A DNA stretch of 64,000 bases from Lachnospiraceae bacterium (GTDB taxonomy: Bacteria > Bacillota > Clostridia > Lachnospirales > Lachnospiraceae), in assembly GCA_017431515.1 (NCBI GenBank), contig JAFRKV010000038.1, positions 186,001 to 250,000 on the forward strand. Reading direction: 5' to 3'. Positions 17,263 through 25,690 of the stretch are shown here, in pieces (the first letter of the stretch is position 1; each line of letters starts with the position of its first letter). Made by a program: the position numbers and the translations under genes. The notes beneath the pieces are model-generated. The model was not told the DNA's origin. It searched no databases and saw only the letters and a program-made list of their open reading frames with translations.

Positions 17263-18153
17263 ATGGGAAACACACTTTATCTGGAATGCTATTCCGGCAT
17301 CAGCGGGGATATGACGGTGGCCGCATTGCTTGACCTCGGCGCGGATGAAAAGAAACTTCGCAAGGCGCTTGATTCCATGCCGCTTTCCGGGTATCATATT
17401 GAGATCACAGAGGTCAAAAAACACGAAATACGCGCCAAAGATTTTCATGTCCGGCTGGATACGGACAATCATGACCATGATATGGCTTATCTTTACGGGC
17501 ACAATACAGCGGAGCACCGGGAACATGGCCATGATCATGATGAGACGCATCACCATGACCATTCCCACGGGGGACATGATCATGCGCATGCGCATCGCGG
17601 CATGAAAGAGATCCGCGAGATCTTTTCCCGCAGTTCACTGACGGACGGCGCGAAGAAACGGGCGCTGGATATTTTTACGGTGCTGGCGGAGGCAGAAGCG
17701 AAGGTACACGGCACGACGCCTGATGAAGTGCACTTCCATGAAGTCGGCGCGGTGGATTCCGTGATCGATATTGCCTCCATCGGGATCTGTCTCGATGATC
17801 TCGGCATCACGGATGTGATCACACCGGTTCTGTACGAGGGAGAAGGCACGGTGCGCTGTCAGCACGGGATCCTGCCGATCCCGGTTCCGGCGGTGGCGGA
17901 GATCATCAGCGCGCACGGGATCGTACTCCACAGGATGCCTCTTGAGGGGGAATTTGTGACCCCCACCGGCGCAGCCACCGTTGCGGCCATGACCACGGCA
18001 AAAACGCTGCCGGATGCCTACGAGATCCTTCGCGTGGGTGTCGGCGCAGGGAAACGGGAGTATGAGGGACCGGGGATCCTGCGCGCCATGCTTGTAAAAG
18101 AAATAGAAATATCGGAGAAGAACGTTGGAAGAAACACCCAAAAAGGAGAATAA
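17263..18153 (+). CDS. larC: LarC N-terminal (LarC1-type) nickel insertion protein, no LarC2 part
   Basis: A 296-residue protein starting TLYLECYSGISGDM, with the family blocks EVHFHEVGAVDSVIDI, GEGTVRCQHGILPIPVPA and EFVTPTGAATVAA. Residues 70-111 are an unusually His-rich loop (16 His in 42 residues), probably for metal binding. In known pathways full LarC inserts nickel into the pincer cofactor. In some species LarC1 and LarC2 are joined by a programmed frameshift. Here the sequence ends shortly after GILRAMLVKE, and the following frames encode an unrelated membrane protein, so the C-terminal LarC2 domain is missing. It overlaps the next gene by 29 bases. Confidence 0.88.
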   Translation: MGNTLYLECYSGISGDMTVAALLDLGADEKKLRKALDSMPLSGYHIEITEVKKHEIRAKDFHVRLDTDNHDHDMAYLYGHNTAEHREHGHDHDETHHHDHSHGGHDHAHAHRGMKEIREIFSRSSLTDGAKKRALDIFTVLAEAEAKVHGTTPDEVHFHEVGAVDSVIDIASIGICLDDLGITDVITPVLYEGEGTVRCQHGILPIPVPAVAEIISAHGIVLHRMPLEGEFVTPTGAATVAAMTTAKTLPDAYEILRVGVGAGKREYEGPGILRAMLVKEIEISEKNVGRNTQKGE

Positions 18154-19189
18154 AAAGTCAAAGATCCTATGGACCACCATTTTCATCGTGGTGAACGTGA
18201 TCGTGATCGGATGGACCTTTATCAAGGAATATCGCGGCGGACAGGGCGCGGCGAAGTTTCGGAATGTGCATGTGGACGTGGTCTACCTGGTTCCCGCAGC
18301 GCTCTGCATGATCGCAGCCATCGCTGCGGAAACGGCGAAGTACGCGCTTGTCATGAAGCGGACATTAGGCTATGTCCGCTGGAAACTCTGCAGACGGACG
18401 GTACTGCTCGGACGTTATTATGACAACATCACGCCTTCCGGGATCGGCGGACAGCCGTTCCAGATCTACTACATGAAAAAGCACGGCATTCCCAATGCGC
18501 AGAGTGCGGCCATCCCCATAGCGGGATTCCTTTCCATGCAGTTTTCCTTTATCATTCTGGCCTTGGTTTCCGCATGTTTCGGCGCGAAATATGTCGAAAG
18601 CGATGCGGTGCGGATTGCGTCTTATGTGGGCATTGTGTGCTATTCCGTGTTCCCGTTCCTCATCCTTCTGTTTACGTTTTTCCCGACGTTTTCGGAGAAA
18701 CTGACCAGAGGAATCGTTGCGCTTCTGGCGGGGCTTCGTCTTGTGAAAGACAGGGAAAAAACTGCCGCCAAATTCATCGAAAATGTGGAGGGTTACAGCC
18801 TCTCTCTCCGGGAGTTTTTAAAACATGCACCCACCTGCATCGGCGCGATGATTCTGGCGCTGGTGTATCAGATCGCACTGTGTTCGGTGCCGTATTTTGT
18901 GATCCTTGCCTTCGGAGGCGAGATCGGATTCCTGAACAGCTTTGTGACGATGGTCACCATCTATGCCGCCATCACGTTTATTCCGACCCCCGGAAACGCC
19001 GGCGCGGCAGAGGGTGTCTTTTATGCGGTCTTTTCCGTGTTGACCAGCGGTTATGTTTTCTGGGCAATGCTGACCTGGCGCTTCTTTGTATTCTATGCCT
19101 ATATTATTTACGGCATCTGCCTCACCATCGTGGATTCCCTGGAGCAGAAACGAAGGAGGAAGGAGGAGACGGATGGCGAAACGGCTTAG
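18125..19189 (+). CDS. Lysylphosphatidylglycerol synthetase TM-like / flippase-like membrane protein
   Basis: A 354-residue integral membrane protein of the UPF0104/YbhN (LPG_synthase_TM) family, with about 8 hydrophobic segments and the conserved blocks YYDNITPSGIGGQPFQIYY and TFIPTPGNAGAAEGVF. Relatives translocate lipids or accompany glycolipid synthesis. The TTG at 18125 (GGAG 6 bases ahead) is the likely start, because the first membrane helix (ILWTTIFIVVNVIVIGW) begins 14 codons later and no ATG precedes it. It lies inside the end of larC and overlaps the glycosyltransferase gene by 17 bases. The pairing suggests a shared glycolipid role. Confidence 0.85.
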   Translation: MEETPKKENKKSKILWTTIFIVVNVIVIGWTFIKEYRGGQGAAKFRNVHVDVVYLVPAALCMIAAIAAETAKYALVMKRTLGYVRWKLCRRTVLLGRYYDNITPSGIGGQPFQIYYMKKHGIPNAQSAAIPIAGFLSMQFSFIILALVSACFGAKYVESDAVRIASYVGIVCYSVFPFLILLFTFFPTFSEKLTRGIVALLAGLRLVKDREKTAAKFIENVEGYSLSLREFLKHAPTCIGAMILALVYQIALCSVPYFVILAFGGEIGFLNSFVTMVTIYAAITFIPTPGNAGAAEGVFYAVFSVLTSGYVFWAMLTWRFFVFYAYIIYGICLTIVDSLEQKRRRKEETDGETA

Positions 19190-20357
19190 GATCGGTCTCT
19201 TTCAGGATGCGTTTTTTCCGGTCATCGACGGCGTCTGCGAGGTGGTGGATCATTATGCCAGAGAGCTTCGCTCCTATGCGGAAGTGGTTGTCTTTGTTCC
19301 GTCTTATCCCGGGAAACCATACGATGACAGTGTGTTTCCCTATCCCGTGATCCGCTGCAGTTCCCTGCCCGTTCCCCTTCTTGATTATAATTTGCCGACT
19401 CCGGATCTGGATCCGGTGTTTTTGCGCCGGGTCAACGAAAGTGATCTGGATCTGGTGCATATCCATTCTCCGTTTTCCATCGGAAAGCTGGGAATCCGGT
19501 ATGCCAAAAAACACAAAATCCCGGTCATTGCCACGCTGCATTCCCAGTTCCGGCGGGACTTTATGCGCGCGGTCAAAAATGAAACCGTGGCCCAGAACAT
19601 GACCATGCAGCTGATGAAAACCTTTGCGGCCTGCGATGAGACCTGGACTGTCAATGACGCCATGGAAAAATTATTGCATCAGGAATACGGCTACCGCGGC
19701 GTGTCACGGGTGATGCGCAACGCGACGGAAATGCTGCCTGTGGAAGACCGTGATCAGGCATGCCGCATGGTCAACGAACGTTTTTCCATCCGTCGGCGGG
19801 ACAAGGTGTTTCTTTTTGTCGGGCGGCTCAATATGTTAAAAAACGTCTTTTTGATCGCGCACAGCCTGTCGTATCTGAAGGAACGCGCGGATTTTCCGTT
19901 TAAGATGCTGTTTCTCGGTACCGGACAGGATGAGAAAAAACTCCGGGCGCTGATCAGGGAAAACGGGGTGGAAGATCTGACCATTTTTGCCGGCAGAGTG
20001 ACGGATCGCGACCTTCTGGCGGCGGCCTATGCGCGGGCGGATCTGTTTCTGTTTCCGTCCCTTTATGATGCCTCCTCTCTGGTGCAGGTGGAGGCTGCCA
20101 GTCAGGGGACGCCCGGGGTTTTTGTGGAGGGTTCTGTGACCTCGGATACCATCACAGATGACGTGAACGGTTTTTTGTCGTATAATGATGCAGAATTGTT
20201 TGCGGAAAAGGTCCTTTCTGTGATGCATGACCCTAAGAAACGCAAAAAGGTCGGCGAAAACGCCAGACGGGATCTGTACATTCAGTGGAAGGATGTGGTG
20301 CAGGAGGTTTACCGGAATTACCTGCGGATTCTTCACGAGGACATCCATGAAGCTTAA
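19173..20357 (+). CDS. GT4-family glycosyltransferase (glycolipid type)
   Basis: A 394-residue GT-B fold enzyme. The N-terminal domain has RIGLFQDAFFPVIDGV and VHIHSPFSIGKLG. The C-terminal domain has FLFVGRLNMLKN (nucleotide-sugar binding), FLGTGQDEKKL, FAGRVTDRDL and PSLYDASSLVQVEAASQG, which carries the Glu of the EX7E-type motif. It resembles 1,2-diacylglycerol 3-glucosyltransferases, so a membrane lipid acceptor is likely but not proven. ATG 19173 follows GGAGGAAGGAGGAG. It overlaps both neighbours (17 and 11 bases). Confidence 0.88.
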   Translation: MAKRLRIGLFQDAFFPVIDGVCEVVDHYARELRSYAEVVVFVPSYPGKPYDDSVFPYPVIRCSSLPVPLLDYNLPTPDLDPVFLRRVNESDLDLVHIHSPFSIGKLGIRYAKKHKIPVIATLHSQFRRDFMRAVKNETVAQNMTMQLMKTFAACDETWTVNDAMEKLLHQEYGYRGVSRVMRNATEMLPVEDRDQACRMVNERFSIRRRDKVFLFVGRLNMLKNVFLIAHSLSYLKERADFPFKMLFLGTGQDEKKLRALIRENGVEDLTIFAGRVTDRDLLAAAYARADLFLFPSLYDASSLVQVEAASQGTPGVFVEGSVTSDTITDDVNGFLSYNDAELFAEKVLSVMHDPKKRKKVGENARRDLYIQWKDVVQEVYRNYLRILHEDIHEA

Positions 20358-22221
20358 CACGCATTATCTCAAACGAATCAGTCCGAAGCTCCTTATCGCG
20401 TTTTTGGTGGCTGTCACCTGCACAGTGGTGCTGCTGCTTCAGAATTTTTTTGCGCTCTATAACGTGACACGGGATGATATCCTGCGGATGGGTGAGACCA
20501 GGGCGATCCAAGCGGCAGAGGAGTATGCGGAGTATTTTCAGACCAGTCTTGACGCCATGGATCTGGTGGCTTATACAGTGGACGATATGATGCAGGGCGG
20601 TGCCAGCAATACCATGCTGGAACTTTATCTGGTATCGGAGACCGAGCGCTACAAGGCGGCGATCAGCGAGGAGTACAATGCCATCTACGGTGTTCTCCGC
20701 GGAAAATATATGGATGGGACCGGCTGGCTGCCGGGGGAAGATTATACTCCGACAGGGCGTCTTTGGTACAAGACGATCAAAAAGGGCGGCGGCAGGACGG
20801 TTCTGGTGGCGCCTTATGTGGATGCGGAGTCCGGCACGATCATGATGTCCGTGGGGAAACTGCTTTCCGACGGGGAGAGCGTGGTCTCCATGGATCTTAC
20901 CATCGAACGTCTTCGCGAGATCACCCGGTCAAGCGTGGAAGGCTACCCGGGCGATAACTATTCCCTGGTGCTGGACAGTGATGGCCGGATCGTCTCTTTT
21001 GCCGGCAATCATAACGGAAATGGCGGAGATGAGGCAGACGGGCAGACTGTTGCCGCGATGATCAATGATCTGACCGCCATAGCGCCCATCGAGGACAGCA
21101 GGTCCTATGAAATCACCTTTGAGGGCAAGGATTACCTCGTGTATGCGGAAAGCATCAACGACCAGTGGCATGCGGTCTCCATCATGGACGAGGATACGGT
21201 TTTCACTTCTTTGCGTGAGATCGAAGCGCTTTCGCTGGTGGTGATGATCGTTGTGCTGCTGCTTGCCTTCTTCCTGTTCTTTGAAATGAGCAAGCGCCAG
21301 ATCCGGACCCAGGATCTGAATACCCAGCTGCAGTCAGTGGCAGGGATTTACACCTGTCTGCATATTGTGGACCTTCCTACGGATACTTATGCCGAGATCC
21401 GCAGCAATACGGAAGATGTCAGCCGGATGCTGCAGGGCAGAAACGAACGGGCGAAGGATACCATGCGCATCATGCTGAACTATCTGACGGATCCCGACTC
21501 CAGAAATGAGATGTTGGAGTTCGCTGATTTTGACACCCTTGACGAGCGGATGAAGGATACGGATACCATCACCGTGGAGTTTAAGAACAATAAAGGAAGA
21601 TGGTGCCGCGGACGCTTTGTCGTGGTGGAGCGCGGGCTTTCCGGCAAACTGAAAAAAGTCCTCTGGATGGTGGAAGACATCCATTCCGAGAAGCAGAAGC
21701 GCGAACGCCTGCAGTACCTGTCCGAAACGGATCTGATGACCGGCATCAACAACCGCGGCAGCGGAGAGGCCAAGATCCGGAAGTATCTGCTGAAAGGGGA
21801 AGGCGGTATGTTCATTCTTCTGGATGCGGATAAGTTTAAGTCCATTAACGACGAGTATGGACATGAAGCGGGAGATAAAGTGCTGATTGAGATTGCATCC
21901 TGCCTGAGGCGGTCTTTCCGGGACAATGATGTGGTCATGCGTCTCGGCGGTGATGAATTTGCCGCATTTGCGCCCCTCGTTTATCACAGGGAGGCCGGCG
22001 AGATCATCCTGGAGCGGTTCATGGAAAAGATCCGCAAGATCGATATTCCGGATCTCATGGGAAGGCCGGTGACGGTCAGTGTCGGCGTTGCCTTTTACCG
22101 TCCGTCGGACCGGTTCTCTTTCGAGGAACTGTACCGGAGAGCGGATCGCTGCACTTATCTCAGCAAGAAGCATCAGGAAAGCTATGTGACCTATTATAAC
22201 GGGGAAGGACCGGAAGAATGA
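20347..22221 (+). CDS. Cache-domain diguanylate cyclase
   Basis: A 624-residue protein: TM helix at about 12-32 (LLIAFLVAVTCTVVLLL), extracellular dCache-like sensor to about residue 290 (including TGRLWYKTIKKGGGRTVLVAPY and VDAESGTIMMSVG), a second TM (LSLVVMIVVLLLAFFLFFE), a PAS-like linker, and an intact GGDEF domain (TDLMTGINNRGSGE; LDADKFKSINDEYGHEAGD; RLGGDEFAAFA). Small extracellular ligands probably control c-di-GMP synthesis. ATG 20347 is chosen as the first start that gives a normal N-terminal helix; it overlaps the glycosyltransferase gene by 11 bases. Confidence 0.9.
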   Translation: MKLNTHYLKRISPKLLIAFLVAVTCTVVLLLQNFFALYNVTRDDILRMGETRAIQAAEEYAEYFQTSLDAMDLVAYTVDDMMQGGASNTMLELYLVSETERYKAAISEEYNAIYGVLRGKYMDGTGWLPGEDYTPTGRLWYKTIKKGGGRTVLVAPYVDAESGTIMMSVGKLLSDGESVVSMDLTIERLREITRSSVEGYPGDNYSLVLDSDGRIVSFAGNHNGNGGDEADGQTVAAMINDLTAIAPIEDSRSYEITFEGKDYLVYAESINDQWHAVSIMDEDTVFTSLREIEALSLVVMIVVLLLAFFLFFEMSKRQIRTQDLNTQLQSVAGIYTCLHIVDLPTDTYAEIRSNTEDVSRMLQGRNERAKDTMRIMLNYLTDPDSRNEMLEFADFDTLDERMKDTDTITVEFKNNKGRWCRGRFVVVERGLSGKLKKVLWMVEDIHSEKQKRERLQYLSETDLMTGINNRGSGEAKIRKYLLKGEGGMFILLDADKFKSINDEYGHEAGDKVLIEIASCLRRSFRDNDVVMRLGGDEFAAFAPLVYHREAGEIILERFMEKIRKIDIPDLMGRPVTVSVGVAFYRPSDRFSFEELYRRADRCTYLSKKHQESYVTYYNGEGPEE

Positions 22222-22691
22222 AGCTGTTTCAACACAAAACCAAAAAGATGGTTATGACGGATCCCATGACCGGACTGCATAACCGGAATTATTTTCATTA
22301 TACCTACGGAGAATTGTCGCAGTTAAACGATACGGGCTATCGCACCATGGCGGTCTTTGACCTGGACCATTTCAAGGCGGCCAACGATCTGGTAAACGGG
22401 GACAACGTAATCCGTGACATTGTACGTATTGCGAAAGACCTGATCGGGGATAAAGGGGAATTGATGCGCTGGGGCGGTGATGAGTTCATGGCGATGCTGT
22501 CCATGCAGCCGGAAGAGGCGCTGCATATCATGAAACGGTTTGCCGAGGAAGTGGATCTGAAAACACCGGTCACCGTGTCTGTCGGTCTCGTGGAGATCCG
22601 CACGGAGGACACGACGAAGACGAATTACTACCGTGCCGTGCAGAGATGCTATCTGGTCAAAGAGATGGGCGGTAACGGAGTGAAGTTGTAA
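22218..22691 (+). CDS. Stand-alone small GGDEF protein
   Basis: A 157-residue protein that is almost only a GGDEF domain: TDPMTGLHNRNYFHY, FDLDHFKAANDLVNGDN, RWGGDEFMAML. It lacks the C-terminal half-turns of longer domains and any sensor. The motif is intact, so it may be active, or it may pair with the preceding Cache cyclase, whose stop it overlaps by 4 bases. It is the last gene of the run that begins with larB. A hairpin follows at 22695-22753. Confidence 0.85.
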   Translation: MKLFQHKTKKMVMTDPMTGLHNRNYFHYTYGELSQLNDTGYRTMAVFDLDHFKAANDLVNGDNVIRDIVRIAKDLIGDKGELMRWGGDEFMAMLSMQPEEALHIMKRFAEEVDLKTPVTVSVGLVEIRTEDTTKTNYYRAVQRCYLVKEMGGNGVKL

Positions 22692-22694
22692 AAG

Positions 22695-22753
22695 ACGCCA
22701 AAAGTGCGCATGCGATGAAATCGCATGCGCATCTTTGATGTGACTTTTGGCGT
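22695..22753. terminator. Compound palindrome, probable bidirectional terminator
   Basis: Outer arms ACGCCAAAAGT (22695-22705) and ACTTTTGGCGT (22743-22753) enclose a perfect inner hairpin (22706-22730; 11-base arms GCGCATGCGAT around a GAA loop). It lies between convergent genes that stop at 22691 and 22757. The inner 19 bases (22709-22727) recur, inverted, at 25665-25683. Confidence 0.65.
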
Positions 22754-22756
22754 ATG

Positions 22757-23653
22757 TTACCCGTACGTATAGCCGCTGGATTTTCCGAGTTCGTCGTCCA
22801 GGATTTCCGGATGAGCAAATACATATTTCAACAGGTTCAGGCTTCTGACGAAATAGAAGCCGTCGGCGATGCGTTCATCCAGCGTCGCGCCGATATCGAG
22901 CATTTTTCTGGTCTGATAGGTGCCGTCGCTCTGACGAACCTCTTCATCACGCAAAGTCCCGATCGTTACCATAATGCTGTTGGTCCCGTAGTTGTTCAGA
23001 TGATGATACACCGCGGGGGCTTTGATGCTGCCGAGATTGCTGCAGAGGATGGTCGTGTAATTCGGGTCGCCGTCTGTGAGGAACTTCGGGTTGATCCCCC
23101 AGAAATCGAGAATACGGATGACTCGGATGGCCAGCGCGAGGATCGGAAACGGCAGCTTCATGAAATCGTCCAGGGTCTGGTCTATGCCTCCGGTGGCGTG
23201 CTCGCTTTTCCGCGTCTCGTTGACGTCGCCGATGATCTTTTTGCTGATGGAGTCCAGGTTGTCGCTTTCCTGCGGGTGGAGCACCATGAGGGATTCCTCC
23301 GCACCGTCGGCAAACCTGCGTTTTACCACAAAACTGATGGAGATCTCATCCCGCTCGTAGATCCGCCAGCCCTGAATAAACCGGTTCATCAGCGGCCGTT
23401 CCATCAGCATCTTTGCCATGCCGACAACGGCGCAGTGAAAGATCGTGGTTTTGTATTCCGGGTGGGACTCATTTTTCTTTTCCAGATATGCGGCAAGCTC
23501 CGTGACATCCAGATCGTCATGGAGATAAACTTCACAGTCGGTGCGTTTCGGAAGGAGAAAGCCCATAATGGACTGCAGTCCCGGTGCTTTCACGCGCCTT
23601 GCATCCCGGCGGTCGTACCATCTCTTTTTTTTCGGATTGTTGTGATCAGTCAT
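22757..23653 (-). CDS. E2/CAT-fold acyltransferase-like protein with altered catalytic motif
   Basis: A 298-residue protein of the 2-oxoacid dehydrogenase E2/chloramphenicol acetyltransferase fold, catalytic domain only (no lipoyl or binding domain). The segment TILCSNLGSIKAPAVYHHL resembles the E2 strand before the active site. The usual DHRxxDG reads DERIADG here (ATLDERIADGFYFV), so the catalytic His is Glu. The ATG is one base after the stop of the upstream synthetase gene (TAAAATG), which implies coupling. Together they suggest acyl-CoA formation followed by acyl transfer or binding; the acceptor is unknown. Confidence 0.75.
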   Translation of the reverse strand: MTDHNNPKKKRWYDRRDARRVKAPGLQSIMGFLLPKRTDCEVYLHDDLDVTELAAYLEKKNESHPEYKTTIFHCAVVGMAKMLMERPLMNRFIQGWRIYERDEISISFVVKRRFADGAEESLMVLHPQESDNLDSISKKIIGDVNETRKSEHATGGIDQTLDDFMKLPFPILALAIRVIRILDFWGINPKFLTDGDPNYTTILCSNLGSIKAPAVYHHLNNYGTNSIMVTIGTLRDEEVRQSDGTYQTRKMLDIGATLDERIADGFYFVRSLNLLKYVFAHPEILDDELGKSSGYTYG

Positions 23654-23654
23654 T

Positions 23655-25367
23655 TTACAGTACCTGCGTTTCTTTGATTGCTTCCTCTTCCAGCAGACGG
23701 TAAGCGACCTTTCCCACGAGGGTGCGGGGAAGCTCGCTGCGGAACTCGATTTCGCGGGGGAGCGCATATTTGGCGACTTCCAGCTTCAACGCATCCATAA
23801 TGTGCTGGCGGCAGTCATCGTCCGCTTGGACACCGTCCTTTAAGACAACATATGCGCGGACACGATGCATTCTGCGCTCATCAGGCACACCGATCACGCA
23901 GCTGTAGGCAACCTCCGGGCAGCTGTCGATGACGTTTTCCAACTGGCCGGGATAGACGTTGTAACCGTTTGTGATGATGAGCCGTTTGATCCGCTGCCGG
24001 AAATAGACATACCCTTCTTCATCCATATAGCCCAGGTCGCCCGTGTAGAGCCATTTGCGTCCGTCTGACAGGATTTTTAACGCCTCCGAGGTCTCTTCTT
24101 CATTCTTCAGGTAGTGGAGCATGACGGAGGGACCGGTCAGGATGATCTCCCCCTCTTCGCCGGGCGCTTTTTGGTTTTCCGTGCCGGGCTCCACGATGCG
24201 GTAGATCGTATCCGGGAACGGGATTCCGATGCTGTGCTCCTTGTAAGTATCCCGCGGTGTCAGACAGCTGGCGGTGACGCATTCGGTCAGGCCGTAACCT
24301 TCCCGCACCTGAATGGTGGCGCCGTGCTCCTTCAGGAAGGCGTCGATCTTTTTCTTGAGCTCTACGGAAAGGGAATCGCCGCCGCAGAACATGCCGCGCA
24401 GACAGCTTAAGTCCGCGGATTTCAGCGCAGGAATATGGAGCAGCGCTTCAAAGATGGTCGGCACGCCGGCGATAAAATTCGGTTTTTTCCGGATCAGCAT
24501 CTTGGCGTAGCTTTTTGCGTTGAAGGTCGGCATCAGGATGCACTTGGCGCCGTGTACCAGCACGGTATGGATATTGATCCCGAGACCGAAGCCGTGGAAC
24601 ATGGGCATGCAGCTCAGCATCCGGTAGCCGTTGCGAAACTCCATCCCCATGGCTTCTCTCGCCTGCATGGCGCAGGCATTGAAGTTCAGGTCGGATAAGC
24701 AGACGCCCTTCGGGACGCCGCTGGTGCCGCCGCTGTACAGGATGACAGCCGTGCGCTGCGGATCAAAGGTGATCTCGGGGAGCTGGATATCGAATGTGCC
24801 GCGCATCAGGAAGGAACGATAGGTCTTTCCGTATTGCGGGTCAGGATATTTCAGATAATCTTTTCCTTTTTTAAAGAAATAAGCAGCCGCGTAACCCGGC
24901 GTCAATTCATCCTGCATCCGCGCCACAATGATCTTGACCGGCTGGGATACATTTTTGACTGCCTGCTCCACGGTTTCATAAAAAAGATCCGCGGTAACGA
25001 TCAGGCGGCTCTCGGAAATGCTGAGGTAAAAAGAAATCTCGCTTTGGGCGGATAAAGGGTGCACCATATTGGCAACGGCGCCGATCCGGTTTAATGCATA
25101 GAAACAATCCAGCGCCTGCGGAATATTCGGAAGACAGATCGTCACGGCGTCTCCCGCCCGGATGCCCTCTGCCAGAAAAGCGCGGGCCGCCCGTTCGATC
25201 CTGCGGATAAAACCGCGGTAGGTGGTGGGAAAACCGTAGAATTCATATGCGACTTCGTAAGGATATTGATCTGCGATGCGCTTGACCATTTGAAACATGG
25301 TAAGCGAAGGGTATTCGAGATGATCGCGCTGCTTGTACTGTTTCGTCTGCGCCGGTTGTGTTGTCAT
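23655..25367 (-). CDS. AMP-forming acyl-CoA synthetase (FadD/ANL family)
   Basis: A 570-residue ANL-superfamily adenylate-forming enzyme: P-loop ILYSGGTSGVPKG, FHGFGLGINIHTVL, VREGYGLTECVTAS, WLYTGDLGYMDEEGYVYF, RIKRLIITNGYNVYP and a C-terminal catalytic Lys in LVGKVAYR. It activates a carboxylic (probably fatty) acid to its CoA thioester. The Met at 25367 has GGAGGA 10 bases ahead; the in-frame Met at 25400 has no clear ribosome site. Any longer reading would run through the tRNA-Leu at 25430-25511. It is coupled to the downstream acyltransferase-like gene. Confidence 0.9.
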   Translation of the reverse strand: MTTQPAQTKQYKQRDHLEYPSLTMFQMVKRIADQYPYEVAYEFYGFPTTYRGFIRRIERAARAFLAEGIRAGDAVTICLPNIPQALDCFYALNRIGAVANMVHPLSAQSEISFYLSISESRLIVTADLFYETVEQAVKNVSQPVKIIVARMQDELTPGYAAAYFFKKGKDYLKYPDPQYGKTYRSFLMRGTFDIQLPEITFDPQRTAVILYSGGTSGVPKGVCLSDLNFNACAMQAREAMGMEFRNGYRMLSCMPMFHGFGLGINIHTVLVHGAKCILMPTFNAKSYAKMLIRKKPNFIAGVPTIFEALLHIPALKSADLSCLRGMFCGGDSLSVELKKKIDAFLKEHGATIQVREGYGLTECVTASCLTPRDTYKEHSIGIPFPDTIYRIVEPGTENQKAPGEEGEIILTGPSVMLHYLKNEEETSEALKILSDGRKWLYTGDLGYMDEEGYVYFRQRIKRLIITNGYNVYPGQLENVIDSCPEVAYSCVIGVPDERRMHRVRAYVVLKDGVQADDDCRQHIMDALKLEVAKYALPREIEFRSELPRTLVGKVAYRLLEEEAIKETQVL

Positions 25368-25429
25368 GTTTGGATTGTCCTCCGTTATTTGTTTACTCAT
25401 CGGATCACGGGGATCTTTCAAGCGGTATA

Positions 25430-25511
25430 TGCGGGCGACAGGACTTGAACCTGCACACCATAAGGCACAAGAACCTAAATCTTGCGTGTCTGCCAATTTC
25501 ACCACGCCCGC
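25430..25511 (-). tRNA. tRNA-Leu (anticodon UAG)
   Basis: On the - strand an 82-base cloverleaf can be drawn: acceptor GCGGGCG paired with CGCCCGC, D arm with AATTGGCAGAC, anticodon stem CAAGA/TCTTG around loop TTTAGGT (anticodon TAG, reads CUA), a long variable arm, and T arm GCAGG/CCTGT with TTCAAGT. Discriminator A; CCA is not encoded. Only 62 bases separate it from the acyl-CoA synthetase start, with no terminator between. Confidence 0.95.
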
Positions 25512-25566
25512 AGAGAGTTGAATGTGTTTATATGATGGTGCCGTGCGGCTGTTGTTGCTGTTGCGC

Positions 25567-25690
25567 GGTCAAAAGTCACATGTCACGAAGTGACATTGTG
25601 ACCTTTGCGCAAAGATCCGAGTGGACACGCTAGCGTGTCCATCCGGATTTCTGCGCAAAGTGCACATGCGATTTCATCGCATGGCACTTT
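25567..25690. repeat. Array of three intergenic palindromes
   Basis: Three adjacent inverted repeats. A (25567-25604) has arms around TGTCAC-GAA-GTGACA and is an exact inverted copy of 48169-48206. B (25604-25659) has outer TTTGCGCAAA/TGCGCAAA arms and a perfect 20-base core palindrome at 25622-25641. C (25657-25690) has CATGCGAT-TTC-ATCGCATG, whose 19-base core matches 22709-22727 inverted. The stretch 25512-25923 holds no gene that I can support; besides these repeats it has only a weak possible promoter (TTGACA at 25838-25843, 17 bases before CATTCT). Confidence 0.85.

Noticed and set aside
17460..17600. Repeat-like CAT/GAC pattern as a DNA repeat or CRISPR
   Set aside because: It is the coding sequence of the His/Asp-rich LarC loop, with no regular unit or spacers.
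18125..18260. Programmed frameshift from larC into a larC2 frame
   Set aside because: The other frames here encode the start of the flippase-like protein or random sequence; none resembles LarC2.
25368..25505. N-terminal extension of the acyl-CoA synthetase up to 25505
   Set aside because: The extra residues are the translation of tRNA-Leu(UAG); the ribosome site supports the start at 25367.
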